From Halomonas sp. (GTDB taxonomy: Bacteria > Pseudomonadota > Gammaproteobacteria > Pseudomonadales > Halomonadaceae): a stretch of 64,000 nt of DNA. Numbering within the stretch: position 1 is the stretch's first letter; every line of letters starts with the position of its first letter. Location of the stretch: positions 62,001-126,000 of the forward strand of contig NZ_DRFS01000025.1 of assembly GCF_011050415.1 (NCBI RefSeq), read 5' to 3'. Below the pieces are notes generated by a model. That model worked only from the letters and a program-made list of their open reading frames with translations, did no database searches and was not told the DNA's origin. Position numbers and translations under genes: made by a program. This document shows, one piece after another, positions 1-8,565 of the stretch.

Positions 1-163
1 GCTGCTCCACCTCGAAACCCATCTGTTCCAGAAGCTCTGTAGCACATAACGCATGGTCGACCCCATTACCGGGCGGATTGTCCGAGGGTACCTGCACCAG
101 TTGCTGCAACATATTGACCTGCTCTTCACTCCGCTGGCCCAGCCACTCTTTTAGCTCATCCAT
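1..163 (-). CDS. M20-family metallohydrolase, N-terminal part (cut by window edge)
   Basis: Only the first 54 codons are present; the gene runs off the left edge. It starts at the ATG at 163-161 after a good AAGGAG ribosome site and begins MDELKEWLGQRSEEQ. The stretch that follows, LVQVPSDNPPGNG, is the usual opening of ArgE/DapE/ACY1 amidohydrolases (M20 peptidase family), which remove an acyl or carbamoyl group from an amino nitrogen with a di-metal centre; the metal ligands would lie outside the window. It starts 11 bases after the deaminase-like gene and is the last visible member of the operon. By context it may act on an N-carbamoyl or N-acyl intermediate, but that is inference. Confidence 0.7.
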   Translation of the reverse strand, partial: MDELKEWLGQRSEEQVNMLQQLVQVPSDNPPGNGVDHALCATELLEQMGFEVEQ

Positions 164-174
164 TTATTAGCTCC

Positions 175-1617
175 TTAGCAGCATCCCAATCGCTCACGAT
201 AGTAGGCGGCTACCTGTTGTTCGATAGCTGGCCAGGCGTTATTTAAGTCAGACCGCTGACTCAATGCACTGCGATACTGGTTGCGTAATTCGATATGAAT
301 ATCTTCCAGATCCAGCGTCACTAACTTACCTTGCTCAACGATTGAGCGCCCACCCACGACAAGGCTATCAAGGTGACGGCGCGTTGCCCGAGCAAACAGA
401 AGATCCTGACTATTCACTTCATATAAGTCGTCGACGTTTAGCTTAGTAAGATCCAGTGACACCCAATCAGCATTGTCGCCTTGCTCTAGCAAAGCACTCT
501 CACGCCCCAGGGAAAAACGACCTGCAGTTGTGGCTGCGGTTAGCATGCGAGTGCGAATCGCATCATCGGCAAAACCGGGCTGGGCGTGGAGAAGCGTGTT
601 GAGCCTCACTTCACGCAGCGCATCGTCATCTTCATCCAGCGCGCAACCATCAATGCCCATTGCCACCTTGCAGCCTGCCTCCCACATCGCCGCTACGGGA
701 GCAAGTCCCGAACGTAAATGCAGGTTTGAGCTGGTATTGATCGCAATAGTGGTACCTGATGCAGCGATTAACTCCAGCTCATCTGGGCGCGCCCAAACAC
801 AATGCGCCAGCGTCAAACGAGGAGATAACAAGCCGATCTCATTGAGATAGTGCACGATGCCTTTTGGAAACTGTTTATCTGCCCACTCCCGCTGGTAACG
901 TGTTTCAAGTAAGTGCATATGCACCCGGCGGCCAGTTTGAGCAGAGGCTTCTGCGATCTGGCGCAGCATCGCATCCGAGCACCACTGTACGCCGGTAGGC
1001 CCAAATTGAATGTTCACATCCAAGTCATCCACAGCACTTGCCACATCCTCAGCTTGCTGCAGCTGCTCGCTAGGCGTTAACGACGGTAGACTGAAGTATC
1101 GCTCGACAACACCCCGCTCCACAGAGCCGAGCTGGCCCGTCACACCTGTATGGTCACCATAGACCAGGGGGTTTTGGTCGCGCATTCCCACAGCAAACGT
1201 TAAACGTATACCCACTGTTTTTGCGGCTTCGGCAACTTTTCGAACTTCATCTACTAATACATCAAGCCCTTGTGGTCGTGTGCAGTGCATCATTACTGAC
1301 GCACACCCGCCTTCGGCTGAGCGCCCGAAGGCAGCGCAAGCCGCTAAGTAAGGATCCACAGACGGCATCACGGCTAAACGAAGCAGCCATGTTTCAAGCG
1401 GCTTACCTGCAGCACCAAAAGAGCTGGTAGACAAGGGTCGACCGTGGTCATGGGCGTTCGAAAGAGCCGGCATTACCAAACGATTTGGGATATGGTCAGT
1501 TGTGTAATCAACATGGCTTACTTTACTGATCACACCCTCGCTGACATCAAATGCACAAGGACCTTCCAATTGAAAAGAGCTACCGCGCATGGCGGCAGCG
1601 AATTGATAATGACTCAT
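175..1617 (-). CDS. Amidohydrolase-superfamily deaminase (cytosine deaminase / ATZ-TRZ type)
   Basis: A 480-residue metal-dependent hydrolase. The superfamily signature is complete: H56-D-H58 at the end of strand 1, H233 and H235 with E238 (HMHLLET), H272 (LAHCVW) and D323 (GIDGCALDED). These fit one metal bound at an alpha/beta-barrel centre, as in cytosine deaminase, 8-oxoguanine deaminase and the s-triazine hydrolases. The likely reaction is hydrolytic removal of an amino group or other leaving group from a heterocycle; the substrate cannot be read from the sequence. It lies 61 bases after a binding-protein gene and 11 bases before the M20 gene, all in one minus-strand operon. The ribosome site is weak (GAGAAAG), so the start at 1617 is less certain than the family. 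Confidence 0.82.
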   Translation of the reverse strand: MSHYQFAAAMRGSSFQLEGPCAFDVSEGVISKVSHVDYTTDHIPNRLVMPALSNAHDHGRPLSTSSFGAAGKPLETWLLRLAVMPSVDPYLAACAAFGRSAEGGCASVMMHCTRPQGLDVLVDEVRKVAEAAKTVGIRLTFAVGMRDQNPLVYGDHTGVTGQLGSVERGVVERYFSLPSLTPSEQLQQAEDVASAVDDLDVNIQFGPTGVQWCSDAMLRQIAEASAQTGRRVHMHLLETRYQREWADKQFPKGIVHYLNEIGLLSPRLTLAHCVWARPDELELIAASGTTIAINTSSNLHLRSGLAPVAAMWEAGCKVAMGIDGCALDEDDDALREVRLNTLLHAQPGFADDAIRTRMLTAATTAGRFSLGRESALLEQGDNADWVSLDLTKLNVDDLYEVNSQDLLFARATRRHLDSLVVGGRSIVEQGKLVTLDLEDIHIELRNQYRSALSQRSDLNNAWPAIEQQVAAYYRERLGCC

Positions 1618-1678
1618 ACGTCTTTCTCACATAGACGACAGCAGATTCCGCCGAGGGTTAACGTTGCAACTCTGAAAG

Positions 1679-2695
1679 CTAAAGCAACCTTTCATCCAAA
1701 GGGGGTAAAAACTCAGCCGTATAAACATCGGCAACAGTAGGCGTGCTAGAGAGCTCATAGAGTTCTACAATCGTATCAATTGAGCGTGCGAGTCGTTCTT
1801 CATCAAGCGCACCAATACCCAACTCCTGAGACTCATCAGAAATAATGACATTATCAAGCGCAAACTGAAGCCGCTGTGTTTCAGCGTCGCCATTCAGGAA
1901 TCCCTCCTCCGCTAAAAGCGCCTCTATCCCAATTTCTGGTTCATTGATCACATCTTGAACGGCCCGGTTTATAGCCCTGACTAAGCCAGCCACCGCCTCG
2001 GGTTGCTCTTCAATTAAAGAGCGCGACACCATCACGCCATTTGAATAGACTTCAACACCATAATCTCCATAGGGAAACCAGCGATAGTCAGCCTCTGGAT
2101 CATGGCCTTGGGCTACCAAGTTCATATAGCTAGTCACGTTGAAGACCAACGAACCATCAACATCCCCACTGTTAAGCAATTGCTCCTGAAGATTGGGCGC
2201 CACGTTGGTAATCTCAACTTCGTCAAGATTAATACCCGCGACTTCAGCGAAGGCAGGAAACAAGCGAGTGGAGGCGCTTCCCGCTGGGGCACCGAGGGTA
2301 GAACCTTCAATATCGTCGACACTCTGGATAGGGCCATCCGCTTTGGTTAGTAGTGCAAAGGGTGGCTGATTATAAATTTGATATACCATGACGGGTGTAT
2401 GTTCAGGGCGCTCAGCTGCGTTCTGAATGATGGCGTTCATATCGCCAAAGCCAGCATCGTAAGCCCCCGACATGATACGACTAACGGTAGCGGCTGATCC
2501 CTCTCCCTGGTCGATACGTACATCCAGCCCCGCCTCCTCAAAATAGCCTCGCTCTTGTGCTACAAAATACCAAGCGTGTACCCCTTGAAAACTCCAGTCC
2601 AGAGTGAAGTTAATACGCAACAGGTCAGCTTGCGCGGTGAGTGGAGTCAGAGTGCAAGCCAGTAGTAAACCGCTAACTGTTTTAGTAGTTTTCAT
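1679..2695 (-). CDS. ABC transporter substrate-binding protein, THI5/NMT1 (SsuA) type, paralogue 1
   Basis: A 338-residue exported binding protein: signal peptide at residues 1-23 (ends TAQA), then a two-lobe fold opening with LRINFTLDWSFQGVHAWYF. The early D-W plus AQERGYFEEAGLDV pattern is typical of NMT1/THI5-like proteins that bind pyrimidine precursors, sulfonates, nitriles and similar small molecules. It is closely similar along its whole length to the protein at 6633-7682 (shared AQERGYF, GFGD, RLFPAFA, GDYG, NPPxxx-like landmarks and a common FLPP ending). It starts 22 bases after the permease with a GAGG ribosome site. It would deliver its ligand to the permease and ATPase just upstream. 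Ligand unknown. Confidence 0.85.
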   Translation of the reverse strand: MKTTKTVSGLLLACTLTPLTAQADLLRINFTLDWSFQGVHAWYFVAQERGYFEEAGLDVRIDQGEGSAATVSRIMSGAYDAGFGDMNAIIQNAAERPEHTPVMVYQIYNQPPFALLTKADGPIQSVDDIEGSTLGAPAGSASTRLFPAFAEVAGINLDEVEITNVAPNLQEQLLNSGDVDGSLVFNVTSYMNLVAQGHDPEADYRWFPYGDYGVEVYSNGVMVSRSLIEEQPEAVAGLVRAINRAVQDVINEPEIGIEALLAEEGFLNGDAETQRLQFALDNVIISDESQELGIGALDEERLARSIDTIVELYELSSTPTVADVYTAEFLPPLDERLL

Positions 2696-2717
2696 GCGAA
2701 ATTCCTCGGAGTAGTCA

Positions 2718-3497
2718 TCAAGCTGCAGAAAGATCAGATTTGCGCATCGCCCAGCCGGTCACTCTGCGCTCGATAAGGGAGAAAATCAGGTAGAGGGAGA
2801 CGCCGAGCATGGCGAGCAGAAACAGCCCAGAAAACACTAACGGAACATCAAAGCTTGAAGTGGCAATCATCATAACGTTACCAATACCTCGATTAGAGGC
2901 GATGGTTTCGGCTAATACCGTCCCCACAAAAGCAAGCGTGATGGCCACTTTCAAAGAGGCAAAGAAGTAAGGCATGGCCCGCGGAATACCCACGTTCCAC
3001 AGGATTTCACGCTTTTTGGCACCTAGCGATTTGAGCACATCCTCAAGCTCCGGCTCGGTCGTTGCCAACCCTGTCGCCACGTTAACCACCACAGGAAAGA
3101 TGCAGATAACAAAGGAGGTCAGTACAGCAGGCACAGTGCCGCTGCCAAACCAAAGGACAAAGATGGGGACAACAGCCACCTTGGGAATGGACGAAAAACC
3201 GACTAACAGTGGATAGGCCGTATCATAGGCAACCTTCGATGAGCCGACGATGGCCCCCAACAGCATGCCAACGGTGACGCCCATGGCAAACCCGGCAAGC
3301 GTTGTGCTTAAGGTCTGAATCACATGGGGTAATAACTGCGGAAACCGTGCAATAAGCGTATCCATTACCAGGGTGGGTCTGGGGAGAACGATCTCAGGCA
3401 CGCCAAAAATTATGCAAATAATTTCCCAAGCCACGAAAAACCCCAGTATCAGGGCAGCCGCCGCCACTTTTTGACGCATTTTATCTATGAATTCCAT
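2718..3497 (-). CDS. ABC transporter permease, SsuC/ThiX type
   Basis: A 259-residue inner-membrane permease of the BPD_transp_1 family with about six membrane segments. The coupling-loop motif (KSLGAKKREILWNVGIPRAMP) is near residue 165 and typical of taurine, sulfonate and pyrimidine-precursor importers. The ATG at 3497 (MEFIDKM) is preferred over an upstream ATG at 3518, because a strong AGGAGG lies 5 bases before it and actually falls inside the longer reading. It begins 10 bases after the ATPase stop. It forms the membrane channel for one or both of the binding proteins of this operon. Confidence 0.88.
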   Translation of the reverse strand: MEFIDKMRQKVAAAALILGFFVAWEIICIIFGVPEIVLPRPTLVMDTLIARFPQLLPHVIQTLSTTLAGFAMGVTVGMLLGAIVGSSKVAYDTAYPLLVGFSSIPKVAVVPIFVLWFGSGTVPAVLTSFVICIFPVVVNVATGLATTEPELEDVLKSLGAKKREILWNVGIPRAMPYFFASLKVAITLAFVGTVLAETIASNRGIGNVMMIATSSFDVPLVFSGLFLLAMLGVSLYLIFSLIERRVTGWAMRKSDLSAA

Positions 3498-3507
3498 GGG
3501 AATCCTC

Positions 3508-4371
3508 CTAGGCAGCATCTGGCCGGGTGTGAGTAATCAGTTCACGCAGTTGTTGCGTCAGCTTTACGAACTCTTGCTCGTAGGTCATGGGGATAGTGCG
3601 TGGCCGCGGAAGAGTAACGCGCTGATCATCTATGATTTGCCCCGGTCGCGGACTCATTACACAGATACGGGTGCCAAGGAAAGCAGCCTCACGCAGATCG
3701 TGAGTGACGAGCAGCACCGTTGGCTGGCTTTCCAACCAGAGGTTTTGAAGGATTCCCCATAGCTCTTCGCGGGTGAACTGGTCTAGAGCGCCGAACGGTT
3801 CATCGAGCAGCAGCAGCTCAGGATCGTGAATCAAGGCCCTGCAGAGCGAGGCCCGTTGCAACATACCGCCAGAGAGTTGCCAGGGCTTTTTGTCTCCAAA
3901 GCCTTTTAAGCCAACCTTTTCTAGCAGTGCCTCAGCACGATCTCTGAACTCGCCCTTTCGTTCTTGGCGGTATCGCGCACGAAACGGTGGCACGATCTTA
4001 AGGGGCAGCATGACGTTATCGCGTACGCTAAGCCAAGGCAGCATGGTCGGATTTTGAAATGCCATTCCCACCCCAACACGCTTGGCCCCGACCTCACGCC
4101 CACCTACATGAACATGGCCCGATGAGGGAGCTAACAGGTTGCTGGCCAACTTCAAAATAGTCGATTTACCACAACCAGAAGGCCCCACTAAGGCGACAAA
4201 CTCGCCCTTTTCGACTTTCAGATTAGTGGGCGCCAATGCTTGGGTGGATTTTTTTCCACGCCCATAAATCACTTCTGCTTTTTCCAGCTTTATGGCCTCA
4301 AAGTTTGATACATTTTTTTGCTGGTCAAGCGAACCAGACAACTGACCAGCTTCAATGGGTACGGTTATCAT
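3508..4371 (-). CDS. ABC transporter ATP-binding protein, SsuB/ThiZ type
   Basis: A 287-residue ATPase. Visible motifs are Walker A GPSGCGKST, signature LSGGMLQRASL, Walker B LLLLDEPFGALD, and the H-loop VTHD. An N-terminal extension of about 28 residues precedes the ATPase core. The gene overlaps the end of the upstream cyclic amidohydrolase by four bases (ATGA), so the two are translationally coupled. That physical coupling of an importer subunit to a ring-opening enzyme is the best reason to link transport with catabolism here. It powers the permease at 2718-3497. Confidence 0.9.
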   Translation of the reverse strand: MITVPIEAGQLSGSLDQQKNVSNFEAIKLEKAEVIYGRGKKSTQALAPTNLKVEKGEFVALVGPSGCGKSTILKLASNLLAPSSGHVHVGGREVGAKRVGVGMAFQNPTMLPWLSVRDNVMLPLKIVPPFRARYRQERKGEFRDRAEALLEKVGLKGFGDKKPWQLSGGMLQRASLCRALIHDPELLLLDEPFGALDQFTREELWGILQNLWLESQPTVLLVTHDLREAAFLGTRICVMSPRPGQIIDDQRVTLPRPRTIPMTYEQEFVKLTQQLRELITHTRPDAA

Positions 4372-5816
4372 GACGTAAGGGCCTCCGGTTGAACGGACAC
4401 CTTGGCGATTTCGGCAGCCAAGGTTTTGTCGCTATTGACCAGTTTGGCTAGCGGCATCTGCTGTACACGCTTCACAGACTGACCGCTCCCCTTTGCTGCG
4501 CTTTGCAGTGTGCGGTCACGCATTACAAACCTGCCTCGCACCAAGGTATGCACCGGCATTCCTTTCACTGACCAGCCATGGAAAGGGGTAGCCCGCGCCC
4601 GATGGGAGTGTAGGGTTTCCTGGTCAATTACATCCCGACACTCCAGGTCGACAATAGCGATATCGGCATCGGCACCCACCGTCAGAGATCCCTTGTGTGG
4701 GTAGAGCCCCCAAGCCTTGGCAGGTGCCACCGCGCTAATGCGCACATACTCCTGCAGCGTGATCCGCCCTTCACTAACGGCGGTCAACATCAGCGGCATC
4801 TGGGTTTCCACTCCCGGGAAACCACAATCCGCTTCCCAAATCACCTCTTTATGCTGCTCGTTAGGGGTATGGGGTGCATGATCGGTCGCGATCATATCCA
4901 AGGTGCCATCACGGACGGCTTCCCAGAGCGCCTCACTATCTTTGGCATCACGAATAGGTGGATTGACACGCATTAAGCTGCCTAAGGTGGCGTAATCACG
5001 ACTATCCATCATCAAATAGTGAGGGCATGTTTCACTGGTGATATCGACGCCCCGCTGCTTAGCCTCACGCATCGGCCGTAGTTCCGCTGCGGATGAAACG
5101 TGCAGTACGTGAATACGCGCACCGGTCCACTCAGCCAAGATGGCTGCACGCGATACCGCTTCTACCGCCACTACGTCAGGCCGCGCCGCCACATGGGCCA
5201 ACGCATCGTTACGACCCGCTGCACGCAAGCGCTCATAGCGCCATGCCATGATCGAGGCCGTTTCAGCATGCAGAGAAGTACGTAACCCGTAGGGCGCTAC
5301 TCGCTCGAAAGCTTCCAGCATGGCGCCGGTTGATGGGGAAGGAAGGTTGCCAAAGGTATTGCCCATGAAGCACTTAAAACCAATAACACCGCTCTCAGCG
5401 AGCGCTTCTAATTGGTCGACATTGTCCTCTGCCATCAGCCCATAGATGCCAAAATCGACATAAGCTTGCTGCTCGGCAAGCGCTAGCTTTTCAGCAAAGG
5501 CCTCAGGTGTAGCGGTTGGCGGGTTAGTGTTGGGCATATCAAAAACGGTGGTGACGCCGCCCATGGCCGCAGCTGCTGTACCGCTTTCCCAGGTCTCCTT
5601 ATGGGTATAACCTGGCTCCCGAAAGTGGACATGCACATCAATGGCCCCTGGTAGCAGGTGCATACCTTGCGCATCGAGCACTTCTTTAGCGGGAGGCATA
5701 CTGCTCTCTTCACCAACGGCAATGATCTTTCCTGCGCGAATTGCTATGGCAGCTTGCTGAGTGGTTTCGTGACTGACAATGCTGCCATTGATAATAACGA
5801 GGTCTGCTTGGGTCAT
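4368..5816 (-). CDS. Cyclic amidohydrolase, allantoinase / dihydroorotase family
   Basis: A 482-residue hydrolase of cyclic amides. From the ATG at 5816 the di-metal site is complete: H62-V-H64 followed by FREPG, K148 (GFKCF, the carboxylated lysine), H183 (LHAE), H239 (HVLHVSS) and D312 (ATDHAPHT). The layout matches allantoinase AllB and class I dihydroorotases, which open five- or six-membered ureide or hydantoin-like rings. It is unlikely to be the biosynthetic PyrC, because it sits in a catabolic, LysR-linked operon with an ABC importer. The start is chosen on the GAGGAG ribosome site; a longer frame to 6020 has no family similarity. Allantoin, a hydantoin or a dihydropyrimidine are all possible substrates. 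Confidence 0.85.
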   Translation of the reverse strand: MTQADLVIINGSIVSHETTQQAAIAIRAGKIIAVGEESSMPPAKEVLDAQGMHLLPGAIDVHVHFREPGYTHKETWESGTAAAAMGGVTTVFDMPNTNPPTATPEAFAEKLALAEQQAYVDFGIYGLMAEDNVDQLEALAESGVIGFKCFMGNTFGNLPSPSTGAMLEAFERVAPYGLRTSLHAETASIMAWRYERLRAAGRNDALAHVAARPDVVAVEAVSRAAILAEWTGARIHVLHVSSAAELRPMREAKQRGVDITSETCPHYLMMDSRDYATLGSLMRVNPPIRDAKDSEALWEAVRDGTLDMIATDHAPHTPNEQHKEVIWEADCGFPGVETQMPLMLTAVSEGRITLQEYVRISAVAPAKAWGLYPHKGSLTVGADADIAIVDLECRDVIDQETLHSHRARATPFHGWSVKGMPVHTLVRGRFVMRDRTLQSAAKGSGQSVKRVQQMPLAKLVNSDKTLAAEIAKVSVQPEALTS

Positions 5817-5827
5817 TAGTTTTCTCC

Positions 5828-6622
5828 TCAAAGAGCAGCCCAACCGCCATCTACAGGCAGGTCGGTACCGGTAATCTGTCGTGAGCGTTCGCTGGCCATA
5901 AACAGGCAGGCATCCGCGATATCCTGAGCGGTGGAAATTCGCTGAAGGGCATAATCTGCAGCATGCCGCTGGGCCGCCTCCTCCTCGCTGATGCCTAACT
6001 TGGCCGCCATATCCGGGCATACTTTGGTTCGAAAACGCTCGCCATCGACCATGCCTGGTGCAACGATATTGATATTGATGTTGTAGGGGCCCGCTTCGAG
6101 CGCCATGCTTTTCGTAATCCCTCTAAGCCCCCATTTGGAGGCGGAGTACGCCATCCGCCCCGCTTTTCCACGCATCCCAAAGGTGCCACCAACATTGACG
6201 ATCTTGCCGCTACGCCGCTCCATCATGCCTGGCAGCACTGCGCGCATCGTGTTGAAGCAGCCCGCCATGTTGAGACGAACAATCTCTTCAAACTCTTCAA
6301 AGGTGGTATCCGCTCCTGATTTGCCGACTGGCCCAGAGCCACCCGCCACATTGACGAGCACATCAGGAACATCGCCATAAGCTTCGCGAATATGGGCGAC
6401 CGCCTGTTCGCACTGGTCCGCTTTGGTGATATCGCAGGCCACCAGGACGACATCAATACCTTGCTCACGTAGCTCCGTTTCCAGTGCTGAGACTGCATGG
6501 GTATCTCTGGCCAACAGCGCCAACCTGGCTCCTTCAGCAGCGAATGCGCGTGTGATCGCTTCTCCCATCCCTTTGGCTGGGCCAGTAATCGCTACGATCT
6601 TGTTGGTTAGCAGCAAATCCAT
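5828..6622 (-). CDS. Short-chain dehydrogenase/reductase with altered active-site serine
   Basis: A 264-residue classical SDR. It has the nucleotide-binding TGPAKGMG (residues 13-20), NVAGG in place of NNAG near 91, the catalytic pair Y159-x3-K163 (YSASK), and a C-terminal GTDLPVDGG. The serine that normally lies 13 residues before the tyrosine is G146 here, with T147 next to it, so catalysis may be altered or use the threonine. The ATG at 6622 follows AAGGA; a longer frame to 6790 overlaps the preceding gene. It starts 10 bases after the second binding-protein gene. An oxidation or reduction of the imported compound or a breakdown product is the likely role. Confidence 0.85.
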   Translation of the reverse strand: MDLLLTNKIVAITGPAKGMGEAITRAFAAEGARLALLARDTHAVSALETELREQGIDVVLVACDITKADQCEQAVAHIREAYGDVPDVLVNVAGGSGPVGKSGADTTFEEFEEIVRLNMAGCFNTMRAVLPGMMERRSGKIVNVGGTFGMRGKAGRMAYSASKWGLRGITKSMALEAGPYNININIVAPGMVDGERFRTKVCPDMAAKLGISEEEAAQRHAADYALQRISTAQDIADACLFMASERSRQITGTDLPVDGGWAAL

Positions 6623-6632
6623 GACGTTTTCC

Positions 6633-7682
6633 TTATTCGTATAGGGAGTAAATGCGTTCTTCTTCAGGGGGTAGGAAATCAGTACTGAAGACCGTTTCCA
6701 ATTCAGGGGTATGCGACAAACCGTAGGCTGCAACAACGATGTCGATAGCCTCACGCATCCGGTTTTCGTCAATGTTGCCAAGCCCAACATCAGCCAGTTC
6801 TGGGTGGTTCATCTCATCTTCGATGGTGGCTGCTAGACGTGCAGTTTCGACTTCCCGATTGATCAACGGCTCCTGAGCCATAACGGCGTCCATGCCAGCC
6901 TCAGGGTCGGCCAGCACATCGGCCACCCCACGGTTAATTGCTCTGACTAGCCCATGAACGACTTCAGGGTTTTCATCAATGAGTTCCCGCGACACCATCA
7001 CCGAATTGGAATAGAGATCCATTCCATAGTCGCCATAGCTGATGAAGCGCAGTCGCTCGTCAGGATCAATGCCTGCCAGCATGGCGTTAAAGCGGATGGT
7101 ATTAACGAAACCAAATACTGCATCTACCTGACCTCGGTTGAGCATTTGTTCACGCAGACGAGGCTCAATGTTCATTATTTCGATACTGTCGGTATCGATT
7201 TCGGTTAATGAGGCAAAGGCAGGAAAGAGTCGCAGCGCGCCGTCATTGGCTGGTCCAGCGATTGTTTTACCTTCCAAGTCGGCAGGTTCTTGAATATCGC
7301 TGTCAGTTGTCACGGCAATAGTGAACGGCGGACGCGTATAGATCATATAAACGCCAACCGGGGCATCATCAGGATTATTTGAGGCATAGTTTATTAAGGC
7401 GTTGATGTCGCCAAAACCGACATCGTAGGTACCCGAAGCAACGCTACCAACGGCAGCCCCTGAGCCAGAGCCCTGGTCAAGGCGAAGATCAATCCCCTCT
7501 TCAGCAAAATAGCCGCGCTCTTGGGCCAGAAAAAACCACGCCTGCGGCCCTTGGTAAGACCAGTTCAATACCATTCTTAGCGGTGTGTCTGCATGGGCGT
7601 ACGCACTCCAAACAGGCAACAACAGCACAAATAAGAGGCATCGCCAGAGTGAAATTTTCAAACATTCGTTTAGTAAGTACAT
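6633..7682 (-). CDS. ABC transporter substrate-binding protein, THI5/NMT1 (SsuA) type, paralogue 2
   Basis: A 349-residue exported binding protein with a longer hydrophobic signal peptide (about residues 1-31, ends AHA). The mature part opens LRMVLNWSYQGPQAWFFLA and shares with the protein at 1679-2695 the landmarks AQERGYFAEEG, GFGDINA, RLFPAFA, SYGDYGMDLYSN, RAINRG and FLPP. The operon has two such binding proteins but only one visible permease and ATPase. The pair therefore either broadens the ligand range of one transporter, or one copy serves another role such as sensing. A GGAG lies 8 bases before the ATG. Confidence 0.85.
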   Translation of the reverse strand: MYLLNECLKISLWRCLLFVLLLPVWSAYAHADTPLRMVLNWSYQGPQAWFFLAQERGYFAEEGIDLRLDQGSGSGAAVGSVASGTYDVGFGDINALINYASNNPDDAPVGVYMIYTRPPFTIAVTTDSDIQEPADLEGKTIAGPANDGALRLFPAFASLTEIDTDSIEIMNIEPRLREQMLNRGQVDAVFGFVNTIRFNAMLAGIDPDERLRFISYGDYGMDLYSNSVMVSRELIDENPEVVHGLVRAINRGVADVLADPEAGMDAVMAQEPLINREVETARLAATIEDEMNHPELADVGLGNIDENRMREAIDIVVAAYGLSHTPELETVFSTDFLPPEEERIYSLYE

Positions 7683-7722
7683 AGAAGAATCTCCAGAGCC
7701 AGATAGTGGGAAAACCAGTGGG

Positions 7723-8457
7723 CTACATAGCCAGCGTGCAACCCGCCGCCGTAAACCCGTACAACTGCCGAATCAACGTCAGTGCAGCCTGTATTGATTC
7801 CTCAGGTGACGGTGTTGCCACCGCCTCTTCCATGAGCACCACGTTGTAACCAAGAAATGAGGCATCCTGGAGCGTTGCCATGACACAACGCTCTGTATTA
7901 ATGCCGGCAAAAAGGAGGGTGGTGACGTCCAGCCGCCGCAGAATGGCATCTAGTTCGGTATGCCAAAATCCACTAAATCGACTTTTGTAAACCACGATGT
8001 CTTGCGATGAAGGTGCCAGCTCTTCGATAGCAGCGGCCCCCCACTCATTGCGTACTAATATGTGATGCCCTGACGCCGCTATCTCCCCATACCCTTGACG
8101 CTCACCAAAGCGGGTACCAAACATCCGTTGCGTGGTGCTTAGCTCCAGGGTGTCGCTGCGCACGCCCCAGTGCAGATGAATCACCGGCACCTCGTGTTGC
8201 CGAGCACTGCGCATTAATTCTGCTACGTTAGGAATCACATCTCTTGCATAAGCAATATCGGTGCCGCTAGTGGCGAACCAGCCATTGGGGTGGCAGAAGT
8301 CGTTCTGCATATCCACCACCACTAAGGCGCTTCTTGTCAGATCAATCGAAACGGGAAGCGGCTTCGCTTCGAGGGTCGTCGCCACAGAAGGGCGCGCTTC
8401 CTTAATGAGGGAAACCACTGAAGGGCAAGTGTCGGCGCTAGGTAAATGGGGTGTCAT
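7723..8457 (-). CDS. Isochorismatase-family cysteine hydrolase, RutB / biuret-hydrolase like
   Basis: A 244-residue hydrolase and the first gene of the minus-strand operon. The catalytic triad of the family is visible: D49 (VVVDMQNDF), K158 (VVYKSRFSGF) and C191 (GINTERCVMATL). The spacing and surrounding text (GAAAIEELAP, DIVVYKSRFSGFWHTELDAI) resemble RutB, the ureidoacrylate amidohydrolase of pyrimidine breakdown, more than true isochorismatase. It probably removes a carbamoyl group from an opened ring. The start at 8457 follows a very strong AAGGAGG; the frame extends to 8574 but that would overlap the divergent regulator gene. Substrate unproven; biuret or N-carbamoylsarcosine-type amides are alternatives. 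Confidence 0.83.
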   Translation of the reverse strand: MTPHLPSADTCPSVVSLIKEARPSVATTLEAKPLPVSIDLTRSALVVVDMQNDFCHPNGWFATSGTDIAYARDVIPNVAELMRSARQHEVPVIHLHWGVRSDTLELSTTQRMFGTRFGERQGYGEIAASGHHILVRNEWGAAAIEELAPSSQDIVVYKSRFSGFWHTELDAILRRLDVTTLLFAGINTERCVMATLQDASFLGYNVVLMEEAVATPSPEESIQAALTLIRQLYGFTAAGCTLAM

Positions 8458-8565
8458 GGATAGCCTCCTTAACGACTGCTCCCAGACTAGCCCTGCCAGA
8501 GTGGTGATATCTATTGCTAAAAAATTCGTATAGTGTTCTAAAAAACTCAACGCTCGGAAAAAACC
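8458..8565. promoter_or_regulatory. Divergent promoter and probable LysR operator region
   Basis: This 108-base gap separates the catabolic operon (minus) from the lysR gene (plus). It is AT-rich near the regulator. A TATAGT at 8529-8534 could be the -10 of lysR. LysR proteins normally bind such divergent gaps at a T-N11-A dyad; an imperfect dyad runs from CTATTGC (8511) to GTATAG (8534). I see no convincing -35. The operator is inferred mainly from the gene arrangement. Confidence 0.45.

Noticed and set aside
4368..5816. PyrC, biosynthetic dihydroorotase
   Set aside because: It is the allantoinase-like class with a catabolic importer operon around it; no pyrimidine biosynthesis genes are adjacent.
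7723..8457. True isochorismatase of siderophore synthesis
   Set aside because: There are no ent-like genes nearby, and the sequence around the catalytic Lys and Cys is RutB-like.
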